This document shows positions 10,370-22,700 of a stretch of 64,000 nucleotides of DNA, in pieces; positions within the stretch are counted from its first letter, which is position 1; each line of letters opens with the position of its first letter. A program made the translations under genes and the position numbers. Below the pieces are notes generated by a model that saw only the letters and a list, made by a program, of their open reading frames with translations, had not been told where the DNA came from and ran no database searches. Location of the stretch: positions 930,001 through 994,000 of the forward strand of contig NC_089432.1 in NCBI RefSeq assembly GCF_026210795.1, read 5' to 3'. This stretch comes from Rhizophagus irregularis. Lineage: Eukaryota > Glomeromycota > Glomeromycetes > Glomerales > Glomeraceae.

Positions 10370-13300
10370 TGACTATTGGAAATATTGTAAAAATTTAACA
10401 AAAGGTTTTTGTTAGGAATAATTAATGAGGGTATGGAGTGTGGAGTAATTTTAGGAGAATGGAAAAAAGGTCTAATTTATCCGACTGGAATCAAGATTTG
10501 AAATTGATACAACCAATTACTTTAATAGAGACAGCGAGAAAATTATTTTTGAAAATTCTGGTAAATGACTAAGTAAAATTCTAACGAAGGAAAAATTTTG
10601 ATGGGGACAAATTATGAAAGCTTTAAAAAATGATTTTATATGAGAAAGATTTTATGGGTTAAAAAATATTTACGATCTGCAACTTGAAAGTTTAAGTAAG
10701 AATGTTATTTATTTAGCAAATGGTAATGAAAAATTGAGTACTTTATTTAAAATCAAGATAATGCAAGAATAAATGAGATTGTGGACCGCAGTGTGCATAG
10801 GAGATATAAATGGTAAAGCAATAAAAGGACGCAATTGTTAGATTAACGATGCAATTAACTTGTTGAAATCAGAAACATGAGTTTATGCAATCATGAGATT
10901 TTAGACGAAAATGCAGGGCATAAGATTAAAGGTGGTAATATAGAGATAATAGATCTATTACCTGATTCAGAAATTTAAAGAAGTGCATTATCACGAAGAA
11001 AGAAAGAAATTCTCTTTTTAGAACAATTATTGGAAGCAAATCAATTTAGAATAATGAAGTGGAAACATGTTTTATAGGAAATGATTTGAGTTTTAGAGGT
11101 AAAATACCTAGTAATTGGTTTAAGATTGTAGAAAACGAAGTGAGAGAAAATAAAGAGATGAGAAATTTAATATAAAAATAAAAATTTTGATAGAAATAAT
11201 ATTCATATGAAAATTTTTGATGAAAATGAGAAAGTGTCAAGAAATAATTTAATAACATGGAATGATGAAAAAGGATTTCCTATCTTTGGAGAAGATAGGA
11301 AAAAATCAAGAAATAAAAATTATAAGAGGATAGGGATACATTGGATCATGATAAATGAGAATATAAATATAGATGATTCACCTACTTTAATTAAATGTAA
11401 GGGTTGTAAAAAGAATATAGGTAAAAAAAAATATGAATAAAGAGAGTAAAATTGAATGTTTAATTTATTTAAAATGAAGAAAGTAGGATTATTAGAAAAC
11501 GGAACGAAGGTTGGAATATCAAACCTTATGAGACATTCCGAAATATTAAAAATAAATGATCTGGTGGAAAAATATTTAAGAGAAGAATAAAAAGAATAAA
11601 GATTTAATACAAGAATTGAGATGATAGATAATTTGGTTAATACAAATAAAAATCTGATAGAATTTTAAAGAATAGTATTTTAGAGAAAGACGATTTTAGT
11701 TTTAGGAGGAAGGTAAATTTTTTAATGATAGAGGTTATGAAACTAAAAAGTAAAGTTAAGGAAAATGGGAAAAAATCGATTGAATATTTAGTAATGTGGA
11801 AGATAAGACATGAAGAATTCGTTACAAAGAATGAGATTAATTTTAACAGAAAATTTAAAGTATTGTTTGAGAATGAATACAAAATTTTATTAAGATGTTT
11901 GATAATAGGTATCATTTTATTAAATAGTAATAGCGAATTAATTTTAGGTTTAGATGGGAAATTTTGTGAATTATCAAAGAATTATAGAAAATTTAAGTAC
12001 AAGACGAAGGTTAGATAATGAATACAATATGGAGTTATTGGTAATAGAAAAGTTTTGATCGCAAATGAATATAAGAACGATTTCGTGTACGGAGAAGGAG
12101 GCGAACGATATAAAAATATGTAAAGAAGAAATGGATAAATTCTATTGCAAATGAAAGAAAGCAAAAATGAAACATATATGATAGACTTTAATGAAGGGGG
12201 ATTAGTGACCAACGAATTCAATTTATATTGGAAATATAATTTGATTTTAGGAGATTTAAGGGGATGGCGAAAGAAAGTTTCAGAAGTGATATGGAAGAAC
12301 GAAATTTTAAATAGTAAAAAGATTGAAGATTTATTTTCCTATAATTACAGAAATAAATTCGATTGGGTAAAGTCTTTAAAATTTATAAGCAATGGAACAA
12401 ATTTACATTTTGGCAATGTGCGCAAGAGGACACAAAAGAAAGAGCGTATAAAATTAAAAATTGGATAAAAGAATTACTAACATATAGTGTACTTTTTAAA
12501 AGGAAAATATTTGGATTGATAATGATACCTGCCCAAGATGCAATAAGGAAGAAGAAGATTGGTATAATTAATGGAAATGTGAGTGTAATGAATTTTCTGT
12601 AAGAGAAATTATAGAGAATTCGATAAAAAGTTGGAGGATGAAAAAAAGATTGATGATTCGACAATATTATGAGATATTAATAGGATTTTGTTCAAGTATT
12701 AGAAAAGCCTACAAGAATTTTATTAGGTTTTAGTAGAGAATGGGAGATGCTTAGAGGATTATATAATAACAATTTCAATCTTATTTTGAAGAAAAAGAAT
12801 ACAATATGATTATAGAAGAATTGTGGTGTTTTTGTTATGAGAATATAAGATTGAAAATATGGGATAAAAGATGTAAAGATGTAGTGGCGATAGAAGAAAA
12901 GAAGGATTTAAAGAAAGGTGAGAAAAAGAAACGTAAAAAAGATCAAAAGAGCAAAAGGAGGAGGTAAAGCGAGAAAAAATACAAAACAGCAGATAATATA
13001 GAAAAAGATAAAGAAAAAATATAGAAAACAATATTAGAAATAATGGAAGGTATATCAATTACGAAATCATGGGGGTATTAAAATAAATTAGTATAAAAAA
13101 ATTTTTTAGTATAAAATGCTTTTAGTTATAGAAGATAATTAAAATTTTTAATTATTTTTTAGTGTTTTAAAAATTTTTTTATGTAATCTTTTTGTAATTG
13201 ATAATAAATGCATTATTAAAATTAAAAAAATAAAAAAAAGGGATAAGTGGATTATAGGTGATGGAAGTTGGAAAAGAGGTGTGATAATTCTGGGCGAGTG

Positions 13301-13680
13301 GTCACTAATGAAAGTTTCGTTTGGTTTTAAACACATTTCCGTATAATGGAAGTTACTTGTAATCTTACTTTAGTTAAATTTTAGTTTTCTGTTAGGTCTA
13401 GAGTTTTTATATATGTTATGTGTGAAAGTTTTTTGTTTTTCTTTTTTTATTTTGTATTGTTTCTTTTGGGTTGAGTGACATCGATTATATATTGTTGTTA
13501 GTTCTTTTTGCACGCTCAGGTATATATAATTATATATGCTCTTTGTATTTAAATAGACTGGTTTGCTATAGGGTCATGTGCTTTTTCACATGCCTCTAGG
13601 TATTTCTGACGTTAATATGTATATCTATGGTATTGTTTAATAAAGAAATGCAGTGCAAATTTTTTTTTAAAAAATAAAAT
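10370..13680 (+). pseudogene. Decayed non-LTR retrotransposon (RT to C-terminal zinc region)
   Basis: Plus-strand remains of a LINE-type ORF, broken by many stops and frameshifts. Near 10480-10600 there are reverse-transcriptase pieces resembling LIQPITLIETARKLFLKILV. Near 11090-11150 is GKIPSNWFKIVENEV, and near 11380-11420 CKGCKKNIGKK. Near 12210-12470 the track FNLYWKYNLILGDLRGWRKK leads to TYSVLFKRKIFG and a Cys motif (TCPRCNKEEEDW) split over frames near 12530-12560. 12790-12970 ends in a Lys-rich tail. A poly-A-like end (AATAAAG, then A-rich bases near 13650-13680) fits a LINE 3' terminus. The order agrees with fungal non-LTR polyproteins, but the family was assigned only by eye. The copy is non-functional. 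Confidence 0.6.
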
Positions 13681-13739
13681 ATGGAAGGTTGTTATAGAAA
13701 TGGGCCAAAGACCTTAGTAGTCTTAACAATAAGAAAAAA

Positions 13740-14480
13740 ATTATGTTATTAAAATAATTAGAACAGCTATTTGTAACTAATATAAGTTAACATCAATTGG
13801 CCAATTTTGTTTATGATAATTCGTAATGAAACAAGTGTATCAAAATCATCAACTAATGCGATGGATACTCAAATTAGAGCTTTTAGGATCAAAAAGTTTC
13901 TTTAAACATTGCCAACATATGAAATATTATATCAAAGGAAAGTTTTTGGAACTTCTTCAGAGAAATGTATAAGATGTAATGAAGAAACAGAAACATGGGA
14001 TCATACTACTATATAGTAGCATTGTAACAAGATTCTTCTATTAATTTATGGATAGATGCAGTCAATGTAATTACAGAAGATAATAAAGAAAGAGAAAAGC
14101 TTTACAACATAGTAATGTTAAATCAAGATTATTTACATTAAGAATTTACTATATGAGATAATGCGTGGACTTTCTAACATCAAGATTTGGCAATATAAAC
14201 ATTGTAAAGTAGATGATTCAAAGATGTTGAAGATATGTTGTGACTTATATTTGACGTATATATATGAAAAAATTTGGAAAATGAGATGTCAAGAAGTAGT
14301 AAGTTCTGAGAAGTCTCAAAGCATAGGTAAATTGGATTAAAAGATAAGGGGATTCTTGATTAGAGAAGGATAAAAGAAGTGATAGAGAAACAGAGGAGTT
14401 AAGTATAAATAATAAAAACAAAAAAATTCAGAAAATAGTAAAATTATTAAAAAAATAAAATGAGAAAATATTAGAAATGG
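13740..14480 (+). pseudogene. Second decayed non-LTR 3' fragment
   Basis: A plus-strand, 5'-truncated remnant resembling the C-terminal part of the preceding element. Near 13910-14010 the frames give LPTYEILYQRKVFGTSSEKC followed by a CIRCNEETETWDH-like zinc motif, matching TYSVLFKRKIFG and the Cys motif of the first copy. Near 14170-14330 there is a Lys/Trp-rich stretch (LTYIYEKIWKMRCQEVVSSE) parallel to the tail of that copy. Stops interrupt it throughout, so it cannot be expressed as a protein. Confidence 0.5.
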
Positions 14481-14765
14481 TAATGAGTTAAATACCATAA
14501 CAGTGAATAAGTAAGCTTTCTAAAAATTCAGTAAAGAGAAGCAATTTGATAAGTTAGTAATTAAAAGTATGTCACCAAAACTTTGAATCATATTTTTTTC
14601 GTTATTTATTGTACAAATGATTGTTTGTTTGTTTCAGGTGATTATTAGCCAATCATAATTCTTGATCAAAATAGCTGACAGCCAATTAAAATAACATTTT
14701 CATGCTTTTTTCATCACAATCTTTTCATCTTTTTGATCATTTAATCTCTTTACACCCATCTCATA

Positions 14766-16230
14766 ATGGATATTTCAACGTAAAGTTTTTTTGATATACT
14801 GTTTAAAAATTATTTACCTTGTATTAATATCTCATATCTGATTCTTTTAGTGATCAACTTTTCAAAGAAAAAGGCGATGGTAATTACAATATAATGTTTT
14901 AAATATTAAAATACTTTATACTTTCAGTTTATATTTAAGTTAATTAATTTAATTTAGGTCTTACACAGGAAAAATATGAAAAGATTATTGCTTTACAACA
15001 AAAACATGATGCAGAAATCCAAATGTTATCTGATGAATGCCAACTTGAGCTAGCATTTATAAAGGTTAAAAATTTTGAATACAATTCAAAGAATAATTTA
15101 TTTTGATTTGACCAAATTTTTTATAAATTATAGAGTATCATGAAAGATAATCGAGAACCAGCACCAAAAAAGACTCGCAGTATTAGTTCATGGAATACAT
15201 TTCAAACTGAATGGTTCAAAAAAAATAGTATGTTCTATAAATATTATTGGTTTAATTTATCATAAAATATTTACTTATTAAAAGAATTATATATTTACTA
15301 GAAATTAAAGTTACTACTCCAGGAGCTCAAAAACAATGTGCTGAAGAATATGCATTGCTTAATAAAGAACAATTGAATTCTTTTAAAAACAGAGCTGAAG
15401 AATTATCTGAAAATAGATTCAATAAAGAACCAAAATTAATAGAAAGTATAAGACTTCGCAAAGCTGAATTAAATAAACAAATTTGTGAAATTAGAAAATT
15501 GGTATGTATATATATTATTAGATTATCAGTTAAAATATAAAATTCTATATAATTAATTATTAAATGCTTGATTTCTAGTATCGAACTTTACAAATTACCT
15601 GTGATGTAGAATTTTTGACACTTGTGATTCCTTTAAGCAAAGAATTGAACATCTCTTATTTTGGAACTCCAGTTGGTGAAGAATTTTACAAGTCCTGCTT
15701 AAAACTAGACGAAATTCATAACAGTTTTTATCATTTTTCTTGTTTAAAAAAATCAGGTATAATAATATTATTTTATACAAATGTTATAAAAATTAACTAA
15801 CTTTTTATATTATTCTGTATCAGCTAAAAATGAAATTATTAAACAAGTTACATTTCAAAAAGATATAGAGGATATAACTATGATAGAAAGTGCAGATGAT
15901 CAATTATCTATTATTGATAAAGAATGTCCAAATAGTAAGAATGCACGTGATAAAGTTAGAAAATATTTACAAGAGAAATTTAGTAAGTAATAATTATAAT
16001 TTTAAATATAATGGAAAGTTAATAATAATTATACTTAATTAATTATAGATTTGATAACAAAAGAAAGAATACCCTATAAAAATTGGTATAACCAAACTAA
16101 ATATACTATAATAGGATGGCCTGAAGATGTTTTATTCTGTAATTATTCTGATTTAAGTACTGAAGATAAGAAAAAGATATTAAGTAATTTAAATAACATA
16201 TATTTTAAGATAAATAATTTGAGTGAATAG
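14766..16230 (+). CDS. Hypothetical protein, eight exons, HMG-box-like segment
   Basis: Model: exons 14766-14779, 14851-14879, 14959-~15064, 15134-15227, 15302-15501, 15579-15756, 15824-15982 and 16049-16230, with GT-AG introns of about 65-80 bases; about 320 residues. My base count of exon 3 is one short of what the frame needs, so its boundary carries one base of uncertainty. Residues ~15-50 form a charged helix (LTQEKYEKIIALQQKHDAEI). After a basic PAPKKTR segment comes SSWNTFQTEWFKKNKIKVTT, then a spacing to EYALLNKEQLNSFKNRAEEL that resembles an HMG box. The remainder is unassigned. A DNA-binding role is therefore possible but unproven. No neighbouring gene suggests a pathway. Confidence 0.65.
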
Positions 16231-16889
16231 TAGAATAGTTAGCATTACAGTTGGTAATAAAATAATTTCCCCAGTTCTAGAACTGGTTATTATGGTCTTT
16301 AATCCAAGGTTATAAATTTTTCATCCAATAAAATGATTTAATTTCATTATCATATAATATTAAAATTTCATATTTCAAATTTCATATCAGTTTATTACAA
16401 ATTAGATATAATTAAATAATGACTGTTAAGTTATGACTGATAATTTCATTGTCTTTCTGATTAAGTCAAAGCTACATACATATAGCAAAATAATTTCAGT
16501 TTTATACCAGTCTAAAGAACAATCTTTAAAATGGCTCAAAGGCTGATTTGATCCAGTTCTAGTTAAAAGACTAGTTTTGTTAAAACCAGACTGGATCAGA
16601 ACAGAACAGACCAATTCATTATATACCAGTAAGCTAATTGTACATTTTAAATCATGTATATTATCATTATATAAAAATTGAAATTAAATATATTAAACCA
16701 TATGCAATTAATTAAAGAACTTTACAGTTGAATTTGCAACTTATTTAATACTTAAACTCTGGACTATAATTTTGATTGGATAATTAAAAATACTAGTACT
16801 AGCTAGTAAAAAAAAATTTAAATAAGCAACTAAAGTTATACAGTCAAAGCTCGTCATAGTGAACTTTCCGTTCCACTATATAATTTTTT
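16231..16889. other. Intergenic; palindromic CCAGTTCTAGAACTGG and related motifs
   Basis: No gene. A 16-base perfect palindrome lies at about 16271-16286, and related words (ATCCAGTTCTAG, ACCAGACTGGATC) recur near 16550-16600. This looks like the remains of a repetitive element, whose ends I could not fix. Confidence 0.35.
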
Positions 16890-18700
16890 CCTTTATTTTT
16901 AAACTGAAGTCCATCATAGTCCATCATTTATTGCAGCGGATTTATGAAATTTGGCAAAAATCCTGCTGCGCCCTCAGAAATCAAAATTGACTTACCAAAA
17001 CATTAAGCTTTTTCCTAAAAAATGTCAAATAATGATGTGCCTTTAATACTGAAATAATTGGTTAGATAATGGGAAAATTGGTTAGATGCAAGATTTAAGG
17101 TACAAAAAAATTTTTTAGAACTCATTTTTGACTGTTCACTAATAAATTTGGGACTTAAATAGAAATTTGATGACTAAAATAATACCTCATCTAATATTTA
17201 TTTAATTTGACATGACAGACAAATTTTTGGGTATTCTATAAATCCGCCATGATGTATAGGGACATTATTGTCCTAATTTTTAAACTAAAGCCCAACATAG
17301 TCCATAATTATGAGAATATTATTGTCCTCATTTTTAAACTGAAGGGTCTACCATAGTCCATAATTATGAGGACATTATTGTCCTCATTTTTAAATTGAAG
17401 GCGCATCATAGTCCATAATTATGAGGACATTATTGTCCTCATTTTTAAGCTGAAGGCGCATCATAGTCCATAATTATGAGGACATTATTGTCCTCATTTT
17501 AAACTGAAGGCGCATCATAGTCCATGATTACGAGGACATTATTGTCCTCATTTTTAAACTGAAGGTTTATCATAGTCCATAATTACGTTAGGACATTATT
17601 GTCCTCATTTTTAAACTGAAGGTCTATCATAGTCCATAATTATGAGGACATTGTCCTAATTTTTGAACTGAAGGCGCATCATAGTCCATAATTACGAGGA
17701 CATTATTGTCCTAATTTTTAAACTGAAGGTTTGTCATAGTCCATAATTACGTTAGGACATTATTGTCCTCATTTTTAAACTGAAGGCACATCATAGTCCA
17801 TAATTATGAGGACATTATTGTCCTCATTTTTAAACTGAAGGCATGTCATTGTCCATAATTATGAGGACATTATTGTCCTCATTTTTAAACTGAAGGTCTA
17901 TCATAGTCCATAATTATGAGGACATTGTCCTCATTTTTAAACTGAAGGCGCATCATAGTCCATAATTACGAGGACATTATTGTCCTCATTTTTAAACTGA
18001 AGGTTTGTCATAGTCCATAATTACGTTAGGACATTATTGTCCTCAAGGCACATCATAGTCCATAATTATGAGGACATTATTGTCCTCATTTTTAAACTGA
18101 AGGCATGTCATTGTCCATAATTACGAGGACATTATTGTCCTCATTTTTAAACTGAAGGCATATCATAGTCCATAATTACGAGGACATTATTGTCCTCATT
18201 TTTAAATTGAAGGCACTTCATAGTCCATAATTACGAGGACATTATTGTCCTCATTTTTAAACTGAAGGTTTGTCATAGTCCATAATTACGTTAGGACATT
18301 ATTGTCCTCATTTTTAAACTGAAGGCGCATCATAGTCCATAATTACGAGGACATTACTGTCCTCATTTTTAAACTGAAGTCATGTCATTGTCCATAATTA
18401 CGAGGACATTATTGTCCTCATTTTTAAACTGAAGGCATATCATAGTCCATAATTACGAGGACATTATTGTCCTCATTTTTAAATTGAAGGCACTTCATAG
18501 TCCATAATTACGAGGACATTATTGTCCTCATTTTTAAACTAAAGGACTATCACAGTCCATAATTATGAGGACATTATTGTCCTCATTTTTAAACTGAAGG
18601 ACTATCATAGTCCATAATTACGAGGACATTATTGTCCTCATTTTTAAACTGAAGGCGCAACATAGTCCATAATTACGGGGACATTATTGTCCTCATTCTG
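16890..18700. repeat. Satellite A, ~58-base units with GAGGACA-TTAT-TGTCCTC hairpin
   Basis: About 25 tandem units, each built as CATAATTAYGAGGACATTAT, TGTCCTCATTTTTAAACTGA, then AGG plus a variable word and TCATAGTC. Each unit carries a 7-base inverted repeat around TTAT. The first unit (16890-16921) is separated from the rest by an inserted MITE at 16922-17254. One variant class adds GTTA before AGGACATT. No coding potential. Confidence 0.9.
16922..17254. mobile_element. MITE copy B, nested in satellite A
   Basis: Second copy of the MITE seen at 9500-9765: the same inverted ends (CATCAT...GCGGATTTATGAAAT and its complement) and the same interior blocks, plus about 45 bases of extra sequence near 17050-17100 (two GGTTAGAT words). 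The satellite continues on both sides. Confidence 0.75.
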
Positions 18701-18785
18701 AACCAATCAGATCCCGTGGGCTACATATGCCCATGGGCAGTTTATAAGCTATAAGTTAGCGCACGAACATCCAGCTTATAAACTA

Positions 18786-19306
18786 CACAGTGAAATTCGA
18801 TAAACCGGATCTATCGGTTCCACTAAAAATATCCGGTTTATCGGGATATCCGGTTTAGCGAAAAAATTTCGATATATTGAAAATCTATTATTGAATTTTT
18901 AAAAAATTTTCATGCTAATAAAACTAATATACACTATAATTTGATTTTTTCATCTAGTTTTAAGTTATAGAGGTCATGAAAATGAATATAAAATATTTTA
19001 ATTGAATATATAAGTAACACTTAACTTCAGCCGGAATTAAGATTTTTATAATTCCGGCCAAATTCAAAATTTACCGAATCACGTTACTTAAATTTTATTG
19101 GTTACCAGTCACGTGATCCGGTTTATCGAATCATTTTTACTATAGCTGGTTAGAAAATTGATCCGTTATAGCGAATATCGAGCTTTTACTAGTAAACTCC
19201 GGTATATCGAGCCTATTTTAATATACGTGATTTGGTTCCAGCAAAAAAGTCCGGTTTAGGCCCAAATCCGGTTTATCGAATATCCGGTTTATCGAATTTC
19301 ACTGTG
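18786..19306. mobile_element. pogo/Tigger-like non-autonomous element, TA target site
   Basis: The ends are perfect inverted repeats: TACACAGTGAAATTCGATAA on the left and its complement at the right, followed on both sides by CCGGAT. Both ends are bordered by TA, the Tc1/mariner/pogo target duplication. The words CCGGTTTATCG and TATCCGGTTT recur inside both ends. The 521-base interior has no transposase. A degraded relative lies at 44434-44591. Confidence 0.8.
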
Positions 19307-19337
19307 TATGTTGATCATTTGGCTGGGGTGCTTTATG

Positions 19338-19431
19338 TAAATGTCAATGACAATGTCAATGTCAGTGACAATGTCAATGTCAATGTCAATGTCAATGTCA
19401 ATGTCAATGTCAATGACAATGACAATGAAAA
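19338..19431. repeat. AATGTC hexamer microsatellite
   Basis: About 15 units of AATGTC/AATGAC. It reads as a Val-Asn/Asp-Asn run in a short ORF, which I regard as a by-product of the repeat. Confidence 0.85.
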
Positions 19432-19739
19432 AAACTTCTAATGCCAACTTTTCGCAAAAACTCTTCCTGTGCCACTAAAAGACCCTGTTAAATTGTTGCA
19501 TCATTCAATATTTGCATAATTTCATTTTTTTGTTGATCATTAAAATTTCATAAAATATTGCAAAAAAATAAAAAAATTGTAAAAAAAATGTTTCAGCGTT
19601 TTTTCATATAATATTATTAAAAAAAATGCCAAAAACTTTTTTTTTGCATTACTATTAAGAAAAAAACGTTTTGGCATTTTTCCATATAAAATTATAAAAA
19701 AAAATAACGCAAAAACGTTTTTTCTTCATTTTTTATTTT

Positions 19740-22700
19740 TTAACAAAAAATGTCAAGACTGACGTTTTTAATTAAAAAAACCAATATTTTTTTGATTTTT
19801 AATCACAAAAATGTCAAAGTCTGACGTTTTTAATTAAAAAAATCATTTTTTTTGATTTTTTAATAACAAAAACGTCAAGTCTGACGTTTTTAATTAAAAA
19901 AAACCAATATTTTTTTGATTTTTATTTTTTAATCACAAAAATGTCAAGTCTGACGTTTTTTAATTAAAAAAATCATTTTTTTGATTTTTTAATAACAAAA
20001 ATGTCAAGTCTGACGTTTTTAATCAAAAAAATCATTTTTTTTTTATTTTTTAATTACAATAATGTCAAGTCTAACGTTTTTAATCAAAAAAATCATTTTT
20101 TTTGATTTTTTAATTACAAAAACATCAAGTCTGACATTTTTAATCAAAAAAATCATTTTTTTTGATTTTTTAATTACAAAAACGTCAAGTCTGACATTTT
20201 TAATTAAAAAAAACAATATTTTTTTGATTTTTAATTACAAAATGCCAAGTCTGACGTTTTTAATTAAAAAACCCAATATTTTTTTGATTTTTAATCACAA
20301 AAATGTCAAAGTCTGACGTTTTTAATTAAAAAAATCATTTTTTTTTGATTTTTTAATAACAAAAACGTCAAGTCTGACGTTTTTAATTAAAAAAAACCAA
20401 TATTTTTTTGATTTTTATTTTTTAATCACAAAAATGTCAAGTCTGACGTTTTTTAATTAAAAAAATCATTTTTTTGATTTTTTAATAACAAAAATGTCAA
20501 GTCTGACATTTTTAATCAAAAAAATCATTTTTTTTTGATTTTTTAATTACAATAATGTCAAGTCTAACGTTTTTAATCAAAAAAATCATTTTTTTTGATT
20601 TTTTAATTACAAAAACATCAAGTCTGACATTTTTAATCAAAAAAATCATTTTTTTTTGTTTTTTTAATTACAAAAACGTCAAGTCTGACATTTTTAATTA
20701 AAAAAAACAATATTTTTTTGAGTTTTAATTACAAAATGCCAAGTCTGACGTTTTTAATTAAAAAATCAATATTTTTTTTGATTTTTAATCACAAAAACAT
20801 CAAGTCTGACATTTTTAATTAAAAAAAACCAATATTTTTTTTGATTTTTAATCACAAAAACATCAAGTCTGACGTTTTTAATTAAAAAAATCATTTTTTT
20901 GATTTTTTAATTACAAAAACGTCGAGTCTGACGTTTTTAATTAAAAATCATTTTTTTTTGATTTTTTAATTACAAAAACGTCAAGTCTGACGTTTTTAAC
21001 TAAAAAAATCAATTTTTTTGATTTTTAATTACAAAATTGTCAAATCTAACGTAAAAAATAATTTTTTGAATCATAAAAATGTCAAATCTGACGTTTTTAA
21101 TTAAAAAATCATTTTTTTTTATTTTTAATCACAAAAATGTCATGTCTGACGTTTTTAACTAAAAAAATCATTTTTTTTTTTGATTTTTTAATTAAAAAAC
21201 GTCAAGTCTGACGTTTTTTAACTAAAAAAGTCATTTTTTTTTTGATTTTTTAATTAAAAAACGTCAAGTCTGACGTTTTTTAACTAAAAAAGTCATTTTT
21301 TTGATTTTTTAATTACAAAAACATCAAGTCTGACGTTTTTTAACTAAAAAAGTCATTTTTTTGATTTTTTAATTACAAAAACGTCAAATCTGACGTTTTT
21401 AATTAAAAAAATCATTTTTTTTATTTTTAATCACAAAAATGTCATGTCTGACGTTTTTTAACTAAAAAAGTCATTTTTTTTTTGATTTTTTAATTACAAA
21501 AATGTCAAGTCTGCCATTTTTTAACTGAAAAAGTCATTTTTTTTGACTTTTTAATTACAAAAATGTCAAGTCTGACGTTTTTTAACTGAAAAAGTCATTT
21601 TTTTTGATTTTTTAATTACAATAACGTCAAGCCTGACATTTTTTAACTAAAAAAGTCATTTTTTTGATTTTTTAATTACAAAAACGTCAAGCCTGACGTT
21701 TTTTAACTAAAAAAGTCATTTTTTTGATTTTTTAATTACAAAAACGTCAAGCCTGACATTTTTTAACTAAAAAAGTCATTTTTTTGATTTTTTAATTACA
21801 AAAACGTCAAGCCTGACATTTTTTAACTAAAAAAGTCATTTTTTTGATTTTTTAATTACAAAAACGTCAAGCCTGACGTTTTTTAACTAAAAAAGTCATT
21901 TTTTTGATTTTTTAATTACAAAAACGTCAAGCCTGACGTTTTTTAACTAAAAAAGTCATTTTTTTGATTTTTTAATTACAAAAACGTCAAGCCTGACGTT
22001 TTTCAACTAAAAAAGTCATTTTTTTGATTTTTTAATTACAAAAACGTCAAGCCTGACGTTTTTTAACTAAAAAAATCATTTTTTTTTTATTTTTAATCAC
22101 AAAAATGTCATGTCTGACGTTTTTAACTAAAAAAAACATTTTTTTGATTTTTTAATTACAAAAACGTCAAGTCTGACATTTTTTAACTGAAAAAGTCATT
22201 TTTTTTTGACTTTTTAATTACAAAAACGTCAAGTCTGACGTTTTTTAACTGAAAAAGTCATTTTTTTTGATTTTTTAATTACAATAACGTCAAGCCTGAC
22301 ATTTTTTAACTAAAAAAGTCATTTTTTTGATTTTTTAATTACAAAAACGTCAAGCCTGACGTTTTTTAACTAAAAAAGTCATTTTTTTGATTTTTTAATT
22401 ACAAAAACGTCAAGCCTGACATTTTTTAACTAATAAAGTCATTTTTTTGATTTTTTAATTACAAAAACGTCAAGCCTGACGTTTTTTAACTAAAAAAGTC
22501 ATTTTTTTGATTTTTTAATTACAAAAACGTCAAGCCTGACGTTTTTCAACTAAAAAAGTCATTTTTTTGATTTTTTAATTACAAAAACGTCAAGCCTGAC
22601 GTTTTTCAACTAAAAAAGTCATTTTTTTGATTTTTTAATTACAAAAACGTCAAGTCTGACATTTTTTAACTAAAAAAATCATTTTTTTTTATTTTTAATC

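Noticed and set aside
11637-12664. Short plus- and minus-strand ORFs of 60-110 residues
   Set aside because: Plus-strand ones are fragments of one decayed non-LTR polyprotein and are reported as such; minus-strand ones are complements of it.
19232-19441. Short ORF with a Val-Asn run
   Set aside because: It spans the end of a pogo-like MITE and a hexamer microsatellite; not a gene.
20062-20316. ORF with repeating SSLTFLIKKIIFF
   Set aside because: It is a reading-frame accident in satellite B, where unit length happens to be a multiple of three.
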